Below, one piece after another: positions 9,541 to 18,819 of a stretch of 22,500 bases of DNA (position 1 is the first letter of the stretch; each line of letters opens with the position of its first letter). The DNA comes from Monoplex corrugatus (lineage: Eukaryota; Mollusca; Gastropoda; Littorinimorpha; Ranellidae), in assembly GCA_030674185.1 (NCBI GenBank), contig JAPXFY010000030.1, positions 37,703,036 to 37,725,535 of the forward strand, in the 5' to 3' direction. The notes beneath the pieces are model-generated. The model searched no databases and was not told the DNA's origin. It saw nothing but the letters and a program-made list of their open reading frames with translations. The translations under genes were made by a program, and so were the position numbers.

Positions 9541-10748
9541 ACAGGTGTCAGTATTGTAACTGTACAAAAGGGATCCATCATATCAAATCCCTCTATACAG
9601 CACACCTTAAAGCAGACAGGTGTCAGTATTGTAACTGTACAAAAGGGATCCATCATATCAAATCCCTCTATACAGCACACCTTAAAGCAGACAGGTGTCA
9701 GTATTGTAACTGTATAAAAGGGATCCATCATATCAAATCCCTCTATACAGCACACCTTAAAGCAGACAGGTGTCAGTATTGTAACTGTATAAAAGGGATC
9801 CATCATATCAAATCCCTCTATACAGCACACCTTAAAGCAGACAGGTGTCAGTATTGTAGCTGTATAAAAGGGATCCATCATATCAAATCCCTCTATACAG
9901 CACACCTTAAAGCAGACAGGTGTCAGTATTGTAACTGTATAAAAGGGATCCATCATATCAAATCCCTCTATACAACACACCTTAAAGCAGACAGGTGTCA
10001 GTATTGTAACTGTATAAAAGGGATCCATCATATCAAATCCCTCTATACAACACACCTTAAAGCAGACAGGTGTCAGTATTGTAACTGTATAAAAGGGATC
10101 CATCATATCAAATCCCTCTATACAACACACCTTAAAGCAGACAGGTGTCAGTATTGTAACTGTATAAAAGGGATCCATCATATCAAATCCCTCTATGCAA
10201 CACACCTTAAAGCAGACAGGTGTCAGTATTGTAACTGTATAAAAGGGATCCATCATATCAAATCCCTCTATACAACACACCATGAAGCAGACAGGTGTCA
10301 GTATTGTAACTGTATAAAAGGGATCCATCATATCAAATCCCTCTATACAGCACACCATGAAGCAGACAGGTGTCAGTATTGTAACTGTATAAAAGGGATC
10401 CATCATATCAAATCCCTCTATACAACACACCATGAAGCAGACAGGTGTCAGTATTGTAACTGTATAAAAGGGATCCATCATATCAAATCCCTCTATACAG
10501 CACACCATGAAGCAGACAGGTGTCAGTATTGTAACTGTATAAAAGGGATCCATCATATCAAATCCCTCTATACAACACACCTTAAAGCAGACAGGTGTCA
10601 GTATTGTAACTGTATAAAAGGGATCCATCATATCAAATCCCTCTATACAACACACCTTAAAGCAGACAGGTGTCAGTATTGTAACTGTACAAAAGGGATC
10701 CATCATATCAAATCCCTCTATACAGCACACCATAAAGCAGACAGCTTT
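9541..10748. repeat. 75-bp satellite array, right part (about 16 copies)
   Basis: Same 75-bp unit as at 5741, with a GGATCC in every copy. Variable sites are few: C/T in tgtaCaaaag/tgtaTaaaag, A/G in tacaAcac/tacaGcac, cacCTTAaag/cacCATGaag/cacCATAaag, and single changes at about 9859 (gtagctg) and 10197 (atgcaac). Units from about 10200 to 10520 are of CATG type and alternate tacaac/tacagc, a weak dimer pattern. The last copy passes into unique DNA at GCAGACAGCTTTCAGTC, resembling the left-edge unit of the other half. Both strands are open in one frame over the whole array (442 and 410 codons); see rejected items. Confidence 0.97.
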
Positions 10749-10969
10749 CAGTCTCCCTCCATTCTAACTGAATAAAACGGACCCATAATCTTAACACGTC
10801 TTTCAGATTTGGACAAATCCACAGGGATCGATATAGAATTGTGATGAGAATCCCCCTTTGTGAAACTGCAGCAACAGCTGCTGTTTTTGTTAACGATATC
10901 TTTAAAATCCAGGAAACATTTTCTTCTCTGGTCCTTTTGATAAAGAGGAGAATTATTCATGTTTCCAGG
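10749..10969. other. Unique flank right of the satellite
   Basis: Ordinary sequence, no domain seen. The AATAAA at about 10770-10775 has no associated gene that I can recognise. Confidence 0.4.
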
Positions 10970-10973
10970 GAGG

Positions 10974-11046
<73 letters not shown>
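10970..11046. repeat. GA microsatellite
   Basis: GGGAGGGAGGGA followed by about 32 uninterrupted GA dinucleotides. Confidence 0.97.
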
Positions 11047-11050
<4 letters not shown>

Positions 11051-11801
11051 TTGGCGGGGCTCAATTGACAAAAATCTGAAAGAAGCGGGAGGTATAATTG
11101 CAAGACAAAATATCCAAACAAGCATTCTAAACATACTTGCAGTGCTGTACTTGTTGTAGTGTGAACATGCATGATGTATGGAAGTCATATGTGCTAAAAT
11201 AATTGTGACCTTTCACCACCACATCAGTTTTAACTCGCAGTCAGTTGAACAGCACTAGGAGCTGAAAAGGTGACTGAGAGTCTATCTGGGGTGCTTTGAC
11301 TTTTTCTGAAATTTGATTTCTGTGGACTATAATCTATCCAATACCCAAAGAAATTTTTTCTTGAAAAAATATTATTTATCAATTTAAAATGGTATTTTAA
11401 TGCACTGATCGCAGCAGAAACAACGCAGTTTTCTACCAAAAGTACCTATTTTGTCTCTTATTATGAACCGTAAACTGTACAGTACCCACACATGTAATAT
11501 ACTGACAGAAAGCTCTTAGGTGCACCTTTCAGATAATGACAGCTAACATTAGAAACAAACCGGGTCAAAGCCACCAAACAAAGAAATTTAAGGAAAATGC
11601 GTAGGACTAGGAGAGTACATAAAAACTGAAGAGGCTGTTTTCTCAAAATGGCCGTCATATAATTTAATGACTTTAAACATACATAACTTCTACACTTTTT
11701 TAAGTACGAGCTTTGTTCAAGTACCAAAATAATCAGCAGAATGTACACTTTCCAGTAATATGCATATCTCAAAATACCCAAGACTGATTTCGTGCTGGCA
11801 G
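11047..11801. other. AT-rich unique sequence, nothing recognised
   Basis: Several short frames on the minus strand, with no domain-like content or splice pairs that I could support. Confidence 0.4.
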
Positions 11802-11881
11802 GTCACAATTATTAAGCAACGCATGGACAGCTCCCCTTTGCTTGAAGAAATGATTGTCGATTGGCATGAAGAACTTGGGAG
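11802..11881 (+). CDS. Possible 80-bp internal exon, unrecognised
   Basis: An AG at 11800-11801 (context gtgctggcag) is followed by 80 bases open in one frame, reading as a mixed, protein-like peptide containing KQRMDSSPLLEEMIVDWHEEL. It ends exactly at a perfect donor, GAG|GTGAGT (11882 on). The pyrimidine tract of the acceptor is weak. The peptide was not recognised. An opposite-strand frame (about 11769-12077) overlaps it and begins with a hydrophobic run, and it could instead be the meaningful one. No neighbouring exon was found on either side, so this is a hint only. Confidence 0.25.
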
Positions 11882-12635
11882 GTGAGTGTCCTGAGAGTGG
11901 CGAGGCATCGGTGCTCCTGGTCCCATCTGCACCCTCGTGGTGTTTCTTGTTAACTGTTTTGTGGCTGTAGAAAGTTATTATTCCAAACAGCTGTGCCAAT
12001 TGTACTAAATGTGTTCTTAGTACATTAGCAAGATTTACTAACAGCACATTTAATGCTATTAACACAGCTACTCCCAATTAACGACTCCTACCTTTCAGTT
12101 TCTCACATTTAGCCTTAACTCATTGAAAAGCTCTCTGTCTCCGTCAGTCTCTGTCTCTGTGTCTTTCTGCCTCTGTCTTTCTTTCTGTCTGTTTCTGTGA
12201 ATCCTTTTGAATGAATTAAATGAAAACATAAACATATTTTGTTTTTTTGTGGACAAATAAATTGATACAAACTGTTTAGTGAAGCACTTGCTGCAATCTG
12301 CAGTATCTTGGGGGCAAGCGAACAGATCAGATGTTGCAGATCATGGGTAGAACACTCAAAGTATTATGAATATGTCAGTGTTGACTGTAAGCACTTGAAA
12401 CAGACTGAAATTGGTCATAGTGAAATGGAGAGAAATCAACAAAAGAAATATGGATTATGTAAATTATAATATTAGTTTGAACTCACTCATACTGCATCTC
12501 CTTTGGTTCATACCATCATGATAAAGTAGGGTATCTAGATCTATTACCAGAAGAAAAAAAATGAAATGTGGGTTGGCCCCTGTTCCAGTCTGCCTGTTAC
12601 AGGCATCACAGGGATCAGAGACTTCCTCTGACATA
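11882..12635. other. Unique sequence with a CTGTCT-rich patch
   Basis: A pyrimidine-rich CTGTCTCTGT patch lies at about 12130-12195. The rest is AT-rich with no gene, RNA or element recognised. At its right edge it meets the GA tract that truncates LINE B. Confidence 0.4.
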
Positions 12636-12677
12636 AATGCAGTGAGAGAGAGAGAGTGAGAGTGAGAGAGTCAGAGA

Positions 12678-12711
<34 letters not shown>

Positions 12712-12823
12712 GAGGGAGAGAGTCAGAGACAAAGAGAGAGAGAGAGAGAGGTGGTTGGGTGGGGGTGGGGGAGGTACTGAGAAACAGAGTGAGAGAAAGA
12801 CTCCAAATGAGTGTGTTTCATTT

Positions 12824-12870
<47 letters not shown>

Positions 12871-12872
12871 AG
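12636..12872. repeat. Interrupted GA microsatellite ending in a G run
   Basis: GA runs at about 12643-12755 include a duplicated GAGTCAGAGACAAAGAGAG block (about 12666-12684 and 12718-12736). Then come a G-rich interruption, a second pure GA run (12826-12861) and a G9 run. The right edge abuts LINE B sequence, so the expansion lies at or replaces a breakpoint of that element. Confidence 0.92.
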
Positions 12873-12874
12873 GG

Positions 12875-14275
12875 ATTGCTGCTGTTTGTTCCCAATACGT
12901 ATTCCATATTATTCTTAGATCCTTTCCATCAACATTGAGCCTTTCTAGTTGGTTGATCAATTCTTCATGTCTTACCCAATCAAATGCCTAGGTATAATCA
13001 ACAAAGCATAAATATAAGTCCTTGTTCAACTCAGCTGACCTTTCTATGAAAGTTCTTAGGATGTCTGTCTATGTGGCATTAATAGTTTCTTTCCCTTGAC
13101 AAATCCACGTTGTTCTTCTGCTATTTCTCTTTTGATTCTGTTCCTTGTCCTCATCATGATTATTCTTAATAGAATCTTTGTTACATGACTCACCAAGCTG
13201 ATTGTACAATGGAGTTTGCAACCCCTGCTTTCTTTGGAACAGCAATAAAAATCGATTTTGACATATCTTTTGGGGATTTTTCCAGTGTCATAAATTTCAT
13301 TTAGGAGAACTAATATTTTTTCAATACCAAATTCATCTAGAGCTTCAATCATTTCTGTAGTAATAGACTGGTCCTGGGACTTTTCCGGGTTTCATCTTTT
13401 TCAATTCTGCTCTAACTTCCTCAGTGTCACCAGCGTCCTCCACATCACTGACTTTGCTTTGAACCTGTGTGCTAGATTTGTCACGGGTCGATTCATCTGT
13501 CTTTAAGTGTTCAAGATTTAATTTGATGTTGCTTTTGGTTTGTTTTCTTCTTTTTAGTTTCAGCCTAAATCTTCCCATTACAGGATTGTGGTCACTGTTG
13601 CAGTCTTTGCCTGGTAATATTTTTGCTATTTGTAAGGATTTTCGAAATCTTTTATGTATGAGGATGTAATCAATTTGATTACTTGTGCTGCGTCGTGGGT
13701 TCATCCATGTCGATTTTCTATTGTTAGGTTGCTCAAACCAAGTGTTTCCTATCATGAATTCATTTATTTATGCCCTCTCAACAAGTTTCTCTCCCCTTTC
13801 ATTTTGTGTGCCATGGCCATGAGGTCATACTATGTCACCCACTCTCTCCTGTCCCACTTTAGCATTAAAATCTCCCTTTATTATTGTAAGGTCCTGTGAT
13901 TTATACTAAGCCTTGGTTGTCTAATTCTTCATAGAAGTTGTCAATTTCTTCTTCAATACTTGCAGATGTTGCTGCATATAGTTGGATAATATTGATATCA
14001 AATGGCTTGCCATCCAGTTGAACTGATACAACTGGGTCTGATATAGCCCAGTCCTTTGATAGATTTTGACTTGTCATCGTCCATTGTGATGCCTACTCCT
14101 CTTTCATGTGTGCCACCACCACAATATATAATTTTATGTTTGCCTGAAGTTATCATGTCTACCCCCTTTCATCTCACCTCCCCCAGTCCTATGTTAAGCG
14201 TTTTCATCTCTATCTGGACATTTTCTAATTTTCCTTTTTAAACCTTTCCATCTCCATTTTGACATTTTTAAATTT
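12875..14275 (-). pseudogene. LINE B (RTE-like) endonuclease and partial reverse transcriptase, decayed
   Basis: Reading the minus strand from 14275 leftward: the KNVKMEMERF start region; GEVR followed by TGA where relatives have Trp; THERGVG; FYEELDN; GDFNAKVG (Asp/Asn codons at 13861-13872); GNTWFEQ; NQIDYIL (about 13661-13680); and SDHNPV (Ser-Asp-His at 13588-13596), which completes an endonuclease domain. The usual linker between endonuclease and RT appears internally deleted: DVEDAG runs almost directly into EEVRAELKKMKPGK. RT follows with frameshifts: MIEALDEFG, LVSHVTKILLRII, EEQRGFVKGK, then FVDYT-stop-AFD (motif A with TAG at 12988-12990) and YWEQTAAI, where it ends at the GA/G-run. 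The catalytic YADD part and the 3' end are absent. Several stops and shifts mean it cannot be expressed. The clade is from memory of RTE/BovB-type proteins. Confidence 0.85.
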
Positions 14276-14280
14276 TCCTT
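14205..14280. repeat. Partial tandem duplication at the minisatellite's edge inside LINE B
   Basis: On the minus strand, GGAAAATT followed by (t)aaaaatgtcaaaatggagatg is repeated about 43 bases on as GGAAAATTagaaaatgtccagatagagatg. Both copies encode variants of the same GK-x-x-NV-x-x-EM segment. It is a diverged duplication that shares the GGAAAATT boundary used by the adjacent 41-bp units. Confidence 0.6.
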
Positions 14281-14620
14281 TTTGCAGTAATGTTCTTATG
14301 TTTTTTGTAGCAATTTTCCTTTTTGCAGTAATGTTCTTATATATTTTTGTAGTAATTTTCCTTTTCGCAGTAATGTTCTTGTTTTTTGTAACAATTTTCC
14401 TTTTTGCAGTAATGTTCTTATGTTTTTTGTAGTAATTTTCCTTTTTGCAGTAATGTTCTTATGTTTTTTGTAGTAATTTTCCTTTTTGCAGTAATGTTCT
14501 TATGTTTTTTGTAGCAATTTTCCTTTTTGCAGTAATGTTCTTATGTTTTTTGTAGTAATTTTCCTTTTTGCAGTAATGTTCTTATGTTTTTTGTAGTAAT
14601 TTTCCTTTTTGCAGTAATAT
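14272..14620. repeat. 41-bp minisatellite, left part (about 8.5 copies)
   Basis: The unit contains TTTTGCAGTAATGTTCTTA and TTTTTTGTAGTAATTTTCC (+ strand). One copy near 14341 has ATATATTTT in place of ATGTTTT. On the minus strand the unit encodes an endonuclease N-terminal segment of LINE B (KNIRTLLQKGK). It stops at AATAT 14616-14620, where the LTR-like insert begins. Confidence 0.95.
14616..14620. repeat. Left target-site duplication of the LTR-like insert (AATAT, ancestral AATGT)
   Basis: All neighbouring units read GCAGTAATGT, and the right flank at 16375-16379 is AATGT. The left copy differs by one G-to-A change. A 5-bp duplication fits LTR retrotransposon integration. Confidence 0.65.
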
Positions 14621-16374
14621 TGTCACGCTCGCTAAGGCTTGAGACAGGAAAGGAGAGAGAAACAGAGCTATCAGCACTAACGTCCCCTTTCACTGACTGA
14701 ATAAAGAAATAACTGGTCAAAATACATTTACACAAATTTTATTAAATCACAAACACCACAACATGACGCACCATACATACGTGTCACAAGCATAAATATT
14801 GCACCGCTCAAAGTGGCACACAAAAAGCCGACATTTGTATACTCTCCAAATCCTTAAAGAAAACATCCCAAAATCACTTGGAACAACAACAAAAACTAAT
14901 TCAATGTCAGCAATGAATAAATGCATATAACAACGTAATTTTTCCGATTGCTCCCATACTTGCTTCACATATGAATCAACCGTCATGAGGAGGAAAAACG
15001 CCTTCACAACCAAGTCCCACGAATGGTGACGTTCCCTGTCTCACACAACACTCCGACGCTATGATTTCCAAATGTCCCTTGAGTCTCACAAATGCTTGAA
15101 TGGGGAACAGGTGCTGACAGAATGAACGATGAAAGAAGACCGAAGACCCAGGAATCAGTAGAATGACGAATCCCGAGCAGGACGATGATGAGGAACGAGC
15201 CCAGACGAAACAGCTGAGCAGAAGTCTCGTAGCGTGGTGATTACTGGCTCGCCACCCCACGCCTAGACGGCCGTCGCAGGGGCAACAAGCCAGCACTTAA
15301 CTGCCGAATCCTGCAGGAAGTTGCTGTTGCAGAAACGCCCACCAGCCGTACTAGCTCCGCACGTTCGCCACCGTTACAGCAGCTCGGTCATTTTCGCCTT
15401 TTCGTAGAACCTTGGGCCAAACACGGACATGGACGATGACTGTGGCGCAGGACACTACTGATTTTTACCCACTACACCGACGAAATACAGAAGCAATCCA
15501 CGCCTACCGACCGGGAGGTCTACGGAAGGCTGCACATTAGCCAAAGGCACGCAGAAACTCTCACTTCTACGACACAACGTCGATCTACAAGACCACTGAC
15601 CAGAAACTGGCCCTAACCTCCTTAACTATAAGACCATCCGTAGGTGAGGGGCACCAAACGCCAACTGGCAACTCTTCACTTCTCCAGCCAGAACAAACTT
15701 CCAGCTCTAGGACACAAAGTCCAGCTCTAGGACACTAAGTCCGTCTATAAGGACACAAAGTCCATCTATAAAACGCAGCCACTGACCAGAAACTGGCCCT
15801 AACCTCTTAGCTGCAAAACCATCCGTACGGAAGGGACACCAAACGCCAACTGGCAACTCTTTACTTCTCCAGCCAGAACAAACTTCCAGCTCTAGGACAC
15901 AAAGTCCAGCTCTAGGACACAAAGTCCAGCTCTAGGACACAAAGTCCATCTATAAAACGCAGCCACCGACCAGAAACTGGCCCTAACCTCTTAGCTGCAA
16001 AACCATTCGTACGGAAGGGAGCCCCGCCACCAACTGACTACACCTTTGCTCTAAAGCCAGCACAACAAATTCCCAGAACTCTGTTAACAGAAAATAGCCC
16101 AAAAAGCACACAAAATTTACACATATACTGGCCCACGTAAACCACCACTTAGGCCACAAACACGATTTGGACAGGAACATCTGTCCACAACCAAAATACA
16201 AAAATCACGCAAAAATACACACATAGGCCCAGGTAAACCCTAACTGGGCAGGTGAGTTTTGTCCCACTTGGCAAAATTCCACACGCTCTTACCCCACGAA
16301 ACACCCCTGTCCCCAAATAAGAAAAGTAAAAAAAAAAAACTGACAAACAAACAAATAAACAAACTGCCGTGACA
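14621..16374. mobile_element. LTR-like insertion (solo LTR candidate) in the 41-bp minisatellite
   Basis: 1,754 bases of unrelated, more GC-rich DNA interrupt the minisatellite. The ends are TGTCACG (14621) and CGTGACA (to 16374), a perfect 7-base inverted pair of the TG...CA type seen at LTR ends, flanked by a near-perfect 5-bp duplication. No gag, protease, RT or integrase frame is visible, so it is best read as a solo LTR or a non-autonomous LTR element. TATAAAA-like boxes occur at about 15767 and 15952, and AATAAA at 16354-16359 on the + strand; an AATAAA on the minus strand lies at 14738-14743. Orientation therefore stays open. A small-TIR DNA transposon is the alternative, and 1.75 kb is long for one LTR. 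Confidence 0.6.
15593..16030. repeat. About 186-bp internal tandem repeat of the LTR-like insert, with nested 20-bp repeats
   Basis: CCACTGACCAGAAACTGGCC occurs at 15593 and 15779, and with one change at 15963: steps of 186 and 184 bases. Inside each step, CCAGCTCTAGGACACAAAGT (20 bases) is tandemly repeated two to three times and contains the small palindrome GGAC-acaaa-GTCC. Repeat number differs between the steps, so the block is actively changing in length. Confidence 0.85.
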
Positions 16375-17757
16375 AATGTTCTTATGTTTTTTGTAGTAAT
16401 TTTCCTTTTTGCAGTAATGTTCTTATGTTTTTTGTAGTAATTTTCCTTTTTGCAGTAATGTTCTTATGTTTTTTGTAGTAATTTTCCTTTTTGCAGTAAT
16501 GTTCTTATGTTTTTTGTAGTAATTTTCCTTTTTGCAGTAATGTTCTATGTTTTTTGTAGTAATTTTCCTTTTTGCAGTAATGTTCTTATGTTTTTTGTAG
16601 TAATTTTCCTTTTTGCAGTAATGTTCTTATGTTTTTTGTAGTAATTTTCCTTTTTGCAGTAATGTTCTTATGTTTTTTGTAGTAATTTTCCTTTTTGCAG
16701 TAATCTTCTTATGTTTTTTGTAGCAATTTTCCTTTTTGCAGTAATGTTCTTACGTTTTTTGTAGCAATTTTCCTTTTTGCAGTAATGTTCTTACGTTTTT
16801 TGTAGCAATTTTCCTTTTTGCAGTAATGTTCTTACGTTTTTTGTAGCAATTTTCCTTTTTGCAGTAATGTTCTTACGTTTTCTGTAGCAATTTTCCTTTT
16901 TGCAGTAATGTTCTTACGTTTTTTGTAGCAATTTTCCTTTTTGCAGTAATGTTCTTACGTTTTTTGTAGCAATTTTCCTTTTTGCAGTAATGTTCTTACG
17001 TTTTTTGTAGCAATTTTCCTTTTTGCAGTAATGTTCTTACGTTTTTTGTAGTAATTTTCCTTTTTGCAGTAATCTTCTTACGTTTTTTGTAGTAATTTTC
17101 CTTTTTGCAGTAATCTTCTTATGTTTTTTGTAGTAATTTTCCTTTTTGCAGTAATCTTCTTATGTTTTTTGTAGTAATTTTCCTTTTTGCAGTAATCTTC
17201 TTATGTTTTTTGTAGTAATTTTCCTTTTTGCAGTAATCTTCTTATGTTTTTTGTAGTAATTTTCCTTTTTGCAGTAATCTTCTTATGTTTTTTGTAGCAA
17301 TTTTCCTTTTTGCAGTAATGTTCTTATGTTTTTTGTAGCAATTTTCCTTTTTGCAGTAATGTTCTTACGTTTTTTGTAGCAATTTTCCTTTTTGCAGTAA
17401 TGTTCTTACGTTTTTTGTAGCAATTTTCCTTTTTGCAGTAATGTTCTTACGTTTTTTGTAGTAATTTTCCTTTTTGCAGTAATGTTCTTACGTTTTTTGT
17501 AGTAATTTTCCTTTTTGCAGTAATGTTCTTACGATTTTTGTAGTAATTTTCCTTTTTGCAGTAATGTTCTTATGTTTTTTGTAGCAATTTTCCTTTTTGC
17601 AGTAATGTTTTTATGTTTTTTGTAGTAATTTTCCTTTTTGCAGTAATGTTCTTACGTTTTTTGTAGTAATTTTCCTTTTTGCAGTAATGTTCTTATGTTT
17701 TTTGTAGCAATTTTCCTTTTTGCAGTAATGTTCTTATGTTTTTTGTAGCAATTTCCA
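16375..17757. repeat. 41-bp minisatellite, right part (about 34 copies)
   Basis: GCAGTAATGTTCTTATG recurs every 41 bases (16411, 16452 and so on). Copies fall into runs by shared variants: tagTaat/tagCaat, ttAtg/ttAcg and aatGttc/aatCttc (the CTTC type at about 17070-17285). This indicates local spreading of variants. The right edge passes smoothly into unique LINE B coding sequence at GTAGCAATTTCCATG, about 17740-17757. Confidence 0.97.
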
Positions 17758-17914
17758 TGTTGAATCTGTTGGCAGTAGCTTGATCACTATCGGGTGTCAC
17801 CTGTGCAGCATGACAATCCCTAACAGATGGAGGTGCTTCACGGGAGCCCCTATTCACGTCGTTTACTTCCATCTTCTTTTCGCTGGCCATGTTTATATGA
17901 TAGTGGTTTCCCAT
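17737..17914 (-). pseudogene. LINE B ORF start and endonuclease N-terminus
   Basis: On the minus strand an ATG at 17914 (or 17890, reading MASEKKMEVND) opens a polar leader of about 45 residues, followed by FNMEIATKNIRTLLQKGK, the beginning of the endonuclease. Relatives have a Trp in ATWN where this copy has Lys. Directly after this, the frame enters the 41-bp array. The rest of the same domain resumes beyond the array at 14275, so these two blocks are the severed halves of one endonuclease. Confidence 0.8.
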
Positions 17915-18265
17915 TGCCTTCCATCAAATTTTGTATGGACTCTTCAGTAGTCTTTGTCATTCCCATGACTACCCACAAGGCAGTGGAAGTGATTTTTGTC
18001 AGGGTTTACTCCCTTAGGCTTTATCTCTCCTAAGATGACCACAAGGCAGTTGTGTTTTTCTGTTAGGGTTAGGGAGTACCCCTAGCCTTGGTCTGTACTG
18101 AGACACCCTCTAAGCAGTGGTGCTATTTACCCATAGTTGGGGGTCTGGTTCGTGGGCACCAGGGCATGTTCACACGTCGATGGGTCTGCATGCCGCACGT
18201 CTGGGGGCCAGACGTTCTCCAAGTCCCTTGAATTTAGCCTGAGTCCAGTATAAGACTTGGCACCT
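17915..18265 (-). other. LINE B 5' untranslated region
   Basis: More GC-rich than its surroundings and continuous with the ORF start. It is read on the minus strand from about 18265. It contains two spaced blocks with GCCTTGTGGTCAT- and GCCTTGTGGGTAG-like sequence (about 18035 and 17975). The outer end is uncertain: the sequence turns into ATT/GTT triplets at about 18265-18300. No host gene is seen. Confidence 0.55.
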
Positions 18266-18309
18266 TATGAGTATAATTATTGTTATTGTTATTATGATAC
18301 CTATACTCC

Positions 18310-18819
18310 TACCTATGACATGCTCGTACAGTAATTTTGATACACAGACATACCTCCTACTCACACAGTGATTTTGATACACAGACATACCCCCTACTCA
18401 CACAGTGATTTTGATACACAGACATACCCCCTACTCACACAGTAATTTTGATACACAGACATACCCCCTACTCACACAGTAATTTTGATACACAGACATA
18501 CCCCCTACTCACACAGTAATTTTGATACACAGACATACCCCCTACTCACACATTGATTTTTGTACTCAGACATACCCATACTCACATTGATTTTTGTACT
18601 CAGACATACCCATACTCACATTGATTTTTGTACTCAGACATACCCATACTCACATTGATTTTTGTACTCCAGACATACCCATACTCACATTGATTTTTGT
18701 ACTCAGACATACCCATACTCACAGTGATTTTTATACTCAGACATACCCATACTCACATTGATTTTTATACTCAGACATACCCATACTCACAGTGATTTTT
18801 GTATTCAGACATACCCATA
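18310..18819. repeat. 37-bp then 34-bp minisatellite, left part
   Basis: GATACACAGACATACC recurs in 37-base steps (18339, 18376, 18413), then the array switches at about 18545 to a 34-base unit, CATTGATTTTTGTACTCAGA (18551, 18585 and so on). Both share the core AGACATACCC...CTCACA...GATTTT. It is cut at 18819 by LINE C. Confidence 0.95.
18809..18819. repeat. Left target-site duplication of LINE C (ACATACCCATA)
   Basis: ACATACCCATA at 18809-18819 is repeated at 19313-19323, exactly flanking the LINE fragment. Because the array contains this motif in every unit, the match is partly guaranteed by the target. The array phase across the junction is nevertheless restored when one copy is removed. 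Confidence 0.75.

Noticed and set aside
9447..10775. 442-codon open frame over the 75-bp satellite with a C-x2-C and His-containing 25-residue repeat, resembling a zinc-finger array; also 410 codons open on the opposite strand
   Set aside because: The unit is 75 bases with no stop in these frames, so openness follows from homogeneity. The variable sites I could list (ata/aca, aac/agc, aca/gca, ctt-aaa/cat-gaa) all change the amino acid, so nothing points to protein-level selection. Both strands are equally open and the same unit is interrupted by a LINE.
11769..12077. 102-codon minus-strand frame with a hydrophobic start
   Set aside because: No domain recognised and composition typical of AT-rich DNA. 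Kept only as an alternative to the exon candidate at 11802-11881.
14541..14735. Minus-strand open frame joining LTR-like sequence with the 41-bp repeat
   Set aside because: It crosses the insertion junction and ends in repeat translation, so it is a chance fusion.
14621..16374. Insertion considered as a DNA transposon with terminal inverted repeats
   Set aside because: Inverted identity is limited to about 7 bases ending in TG/CA, and the duplication is about 5 bp, which fits an LTR better. Not fully excluded, since no integrase or transposase is present.
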